The notes under the pieces are model-generated. The model was given only the letters and a program-made list of their open reading frames with translations, was not told the DNA's origin and did not search any database. From Choanephora cucurbitarum (taxonomy: Eukaryota > Mucoromycota > Mucoromycetes > Mucorales > Choanephoraceae), in NCBI GenBank assembly GCA_025331435.1, contig JAIWNI010000001.1, forward strand, positions 310,001 to 374,000: a DNA stretch of 64,000 bases, given 5' to 3'. How positions within the stretch are numbered: position 1 is the stretch's first letter; the number at the start of each line of letters is the position of its first letter. The translations under genes and the position numbers were made by a program. Positions 61,471 through 64,000 of the stretch are shown piece after piece.

Positions 61471-64000
61471 ATTACTCTCTTATTAGAAAAGGAATGATTA
61501 CAACCACCACTTTGTCAACATTTTGTTTCTTTTTTTAAAAATGCATCGTAAATACAATAAAAAAAGAATTGGGCATGCGTAAAAAAACAAGCATCTTGTG
61601 TGAATATGTATGATTTGATTGTCAAAGAAAGTACCATAGGCGTCTTGTAAAAGAGTCGAGTTGGTGCAACTATGCGAAGTGGGTTGCTTGAAGCAAGTTG
61701 TTAGCAAGCTTTTCAGGATCGTTCCTTATGACATGAAATGCAACTCTTTAACTAGTCATTATGAACAATTCTGCTAGCCGTTAAATGGCTTTCAATGACA
61801 AATGACTTAGTTATGGAATACAGTGGTCATTTTATTGAAGAGTGTCTATGTTCCTGAAGAATGCTCTGTTTATATTGAACATATTCTCAAACTGAATGGC
61901 TTTTTTTTTTAGTGCTTGGGGTGATTTTCATTCTGAAAGATTACTATTCTTAAGTCGAGTGAGTTACTGTAACGGTAAAATGAAGGACAGAAAAAGCTAT
62001 TGTTGTTTTCATTTACAGTAGAGAACAGAGTCATATCTTATTAAAGACAATTAGACAGCCAGCAAAGATTCTGTATAGGAACAAGAGAGGTGCAATGATT
62101 GAGACCTCATTATCATATCTGCAGAGAGATACACTAGCCGCTTTACCCAAGAGTAACTGATATTTCCAAGATATGCCCTCTTATATTGAGCAGACTCTTA
62201 AATCGAGCGACTATGATATCTAGAAACAAGAAAGCTTGTTTTTCTGCATTTTAATTTCAATGTTCCTAGGAGTAGACTGAGCATAACATACCTTCTTCCT
62301 TTTCACTTAATAAAACTAGCGCTGCAATACAACTTTATATTGCTCCAATGAATTAGTTATACACAAGAATAGATAAGCTACATCCCCAAGCAAAATAGAC
62401 TTTCCTTTCTTTGCTCGTTGCAACACAACTAGGGCCTCTATAAACTATACAAAAGTTAAACGAGGTTAGATTGATCACAGAATAAAGTAATCCAAGTTCA
62501 CATGAAAATAAGGAAATGTCAAAACCATATGATTTCAATTTAGGCGTATACACACACACAGAAAGAGGAATGGGCTCTGTCAACATCAAATGATGCAGCT
62601 TTCTAAATTTAGATGAAACAGCTTCTTTCCCTCCCATGAAATGGGATTCTGCTCTTTTTGGAGTTGTACGTGCAAATCATGCGTTATCTCGAGATACGAC
62701 AAATAAAAAAACAAACTTGATTCTCTTTTTGGAACTAAAATGAAGGTTGTGGTCTGGATTGATTTAATCCACCTTTCTAAGCCGCATGTATGCTACTTAT
62801 AAAACAAAAGTTCCTATTTGTTTTGAAAAGGCAACTATGAACACAACACTAGGCCTTTTTTAAAGAATATTTTTGCCAAAATCTATATCTAGCTAGTGAC
62901 ACTTTCTTAACTTTACAAAGTACTCTTGTGTTAACATGGGTTGGTAAAAAGCAGTTTTATTGATTTAGCCGATTGAAATGTATGACAAATAAATATTCAA
63001 TCTAATGGCCTTCTTTTTTTTTTTTTAAGGAGAAATCGCTTTATTCTGTTTTAGTTGTCATGGTCATTCGATTAAATGAACCATGTTGGCGTATTAAGCC
63101 TTTCATCAACTGTTCATTTGAATCATGTACACCAGATAACGAACAAGTATGAAGAACAATGCATGGATGATCAAGTTGGCGTTCATGTACCTAACACTCC
63201 TACGATTCACATAAGGTTTCTATGCACAGTGATCAACATCATTCTACGCCATTTTGTGTACAACAAAAGTGACCTATTCTACTGAAAACCTGTATTCAGA
63301 CAAAAGGCTCTAGACAGACCAAAGTCATTGCTCAGTGCTCAGCACATAACCATCAACCAATCCAGTTCAAGAGTTCAGAGGCTGCAGGAACAATGCTTAG
63401 CTGTAGCTGTGGAGAATCGATCGCCGATAAGCACATAACTATCGTCTAATTCAGTTATATTACCCGAGTGAATGCTGCAATGACACATGCCAATATTATC
63501 GGGCAGACTAGCCAAATGAACGGATAACTTGAATAATTATGTGTATTGTCATGGGAAAAAGGGGGGGTTAAGCTGATGTAAATATCCTGTTGCCAATACG
63601 AAGACCATCAGTTATGTCCTTGCATGCAGTTACGCGATAAAAAATCTCAAGGGAAAAAGTAGTTTTCATTGAATGATGATCTAAGGAGAGAAAGAGAGAG
63701 AGAGTCCTATGGATGTTTGCTTCTAACAACAGTTTATCATCTGCCATTTAGCATCATCAGGTAGATGCATTACAGCATTGTATACAATCAACAAACCACC
63801 TGCACCTACCCATTTTGAGTATGAAAACCAACGCCTTGGACACCATTGTATCTCAACCTCTAAGCCTTAGGCGTATATTTACAGTATTCCCATTTGAGTT
63901 ATGCTTTGATCATCTCAACTTGTTTTCAAGGCAAAGAATATGACCCTAAATGCTAAAAGCAGTGTTGAGGCATGTCACTAGAAAAGTAAGAGAGAGAGAG
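61471..64000. other. Gene-poor right end with dispersed motif copies
   Basis: 2.5 kb without a recognisable gene. It contains three copies of the CTTAAATCGA-type motif (about 61864-61900, 61945-61970 and 62177-62210). A 94-codon minus-strand frame at 62637-62353 looks protein-like (KLKSYGFDISLFSCELGLLY) but has no family I know. A GA-rich tract is at 63685-63705, with another starting at the right edge. Confidence 0.45.

Noticed and set aside
62353..62637. 94-codon minus-strand frame near the right end
   Set aside because: Protein-like composition but no family, no upstream promoter context and no joining exons; possible transposon debris only.

Overview
The window looks like nuclear DNA of an early-diverging filamentous fungus, most likely a Mucorales (Mucor/Rhizopus-type) species. 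Genes are split by many short GT-AG introns (mostly 45-80 nt), the DNA is AT-rich with long homopolymer T and A runs, and the gene set is fungal: Pho84-type transporter, AreA-type GATA factor, Pex11, Arp8, cullin-4. An RNase III-like protein with one atypical RNase III domain and two dsRNA-binding domains matches the Mucorales RNAi protein R3B2 in architecture. All calls were made by reading translations and splice sites by eye. No database search was run.

Layout. 1-18 kb is gene-dense: SF3A3 (partial, -), NAA35 (+), a mitochondrial-type PPR protein (-), PEX11 (-), kanadaptin-like FHA protein (+), Nudix-like protein (-), PSP1-domain protein (+), AreA-like GATA factor (+) and R3B2-like protein (-). 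18-34.9 kb is a gene-poor, decayed island holding broken coding relics, inverted repeats and small non-autonomous transposons. Its only intact genes are two related SAM-dependent methyltransferases about 9 kb apart; they share a ~790 bp near-identical block, introns included, inside otherwise diverged genes. 34.9-43 kb is dense again: TPI, an unknown coiled-coil-type protein, PHO84-like (-), ARP8 (+) and a DUF1749 alpha/beta hydrolase (+). 43-51 kb holds a multi-exon pseudogene, a LINE-type relic, a MITE and two small genes or gene remnants. 51-61.5 kb carries an ArsB/NhaD-type ion transporter (-), a Gfo/Idh/MocA oxidoreductase (-), cullin-4 (+) and ribosomal protein L12 (+). 61.5-64 kb has no gene I can support.

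The genes do not form one pathway. Most are housekeeping: splicing, N-terminal acetylation, peroxisome division, glycolysis, chromatin remodelling, ubiquitin ligation, translation. The items most worth following are the R3B2-like protein, the mosaic methyltransferase pair, and four non-autonomous DNA elements recognisable from terminal inverted repeats: two pogo/Tigger-like with TA target duplications, one PIF/Harbinger-like with TTA duplications, and one unclassified just upstream of cullin-4.
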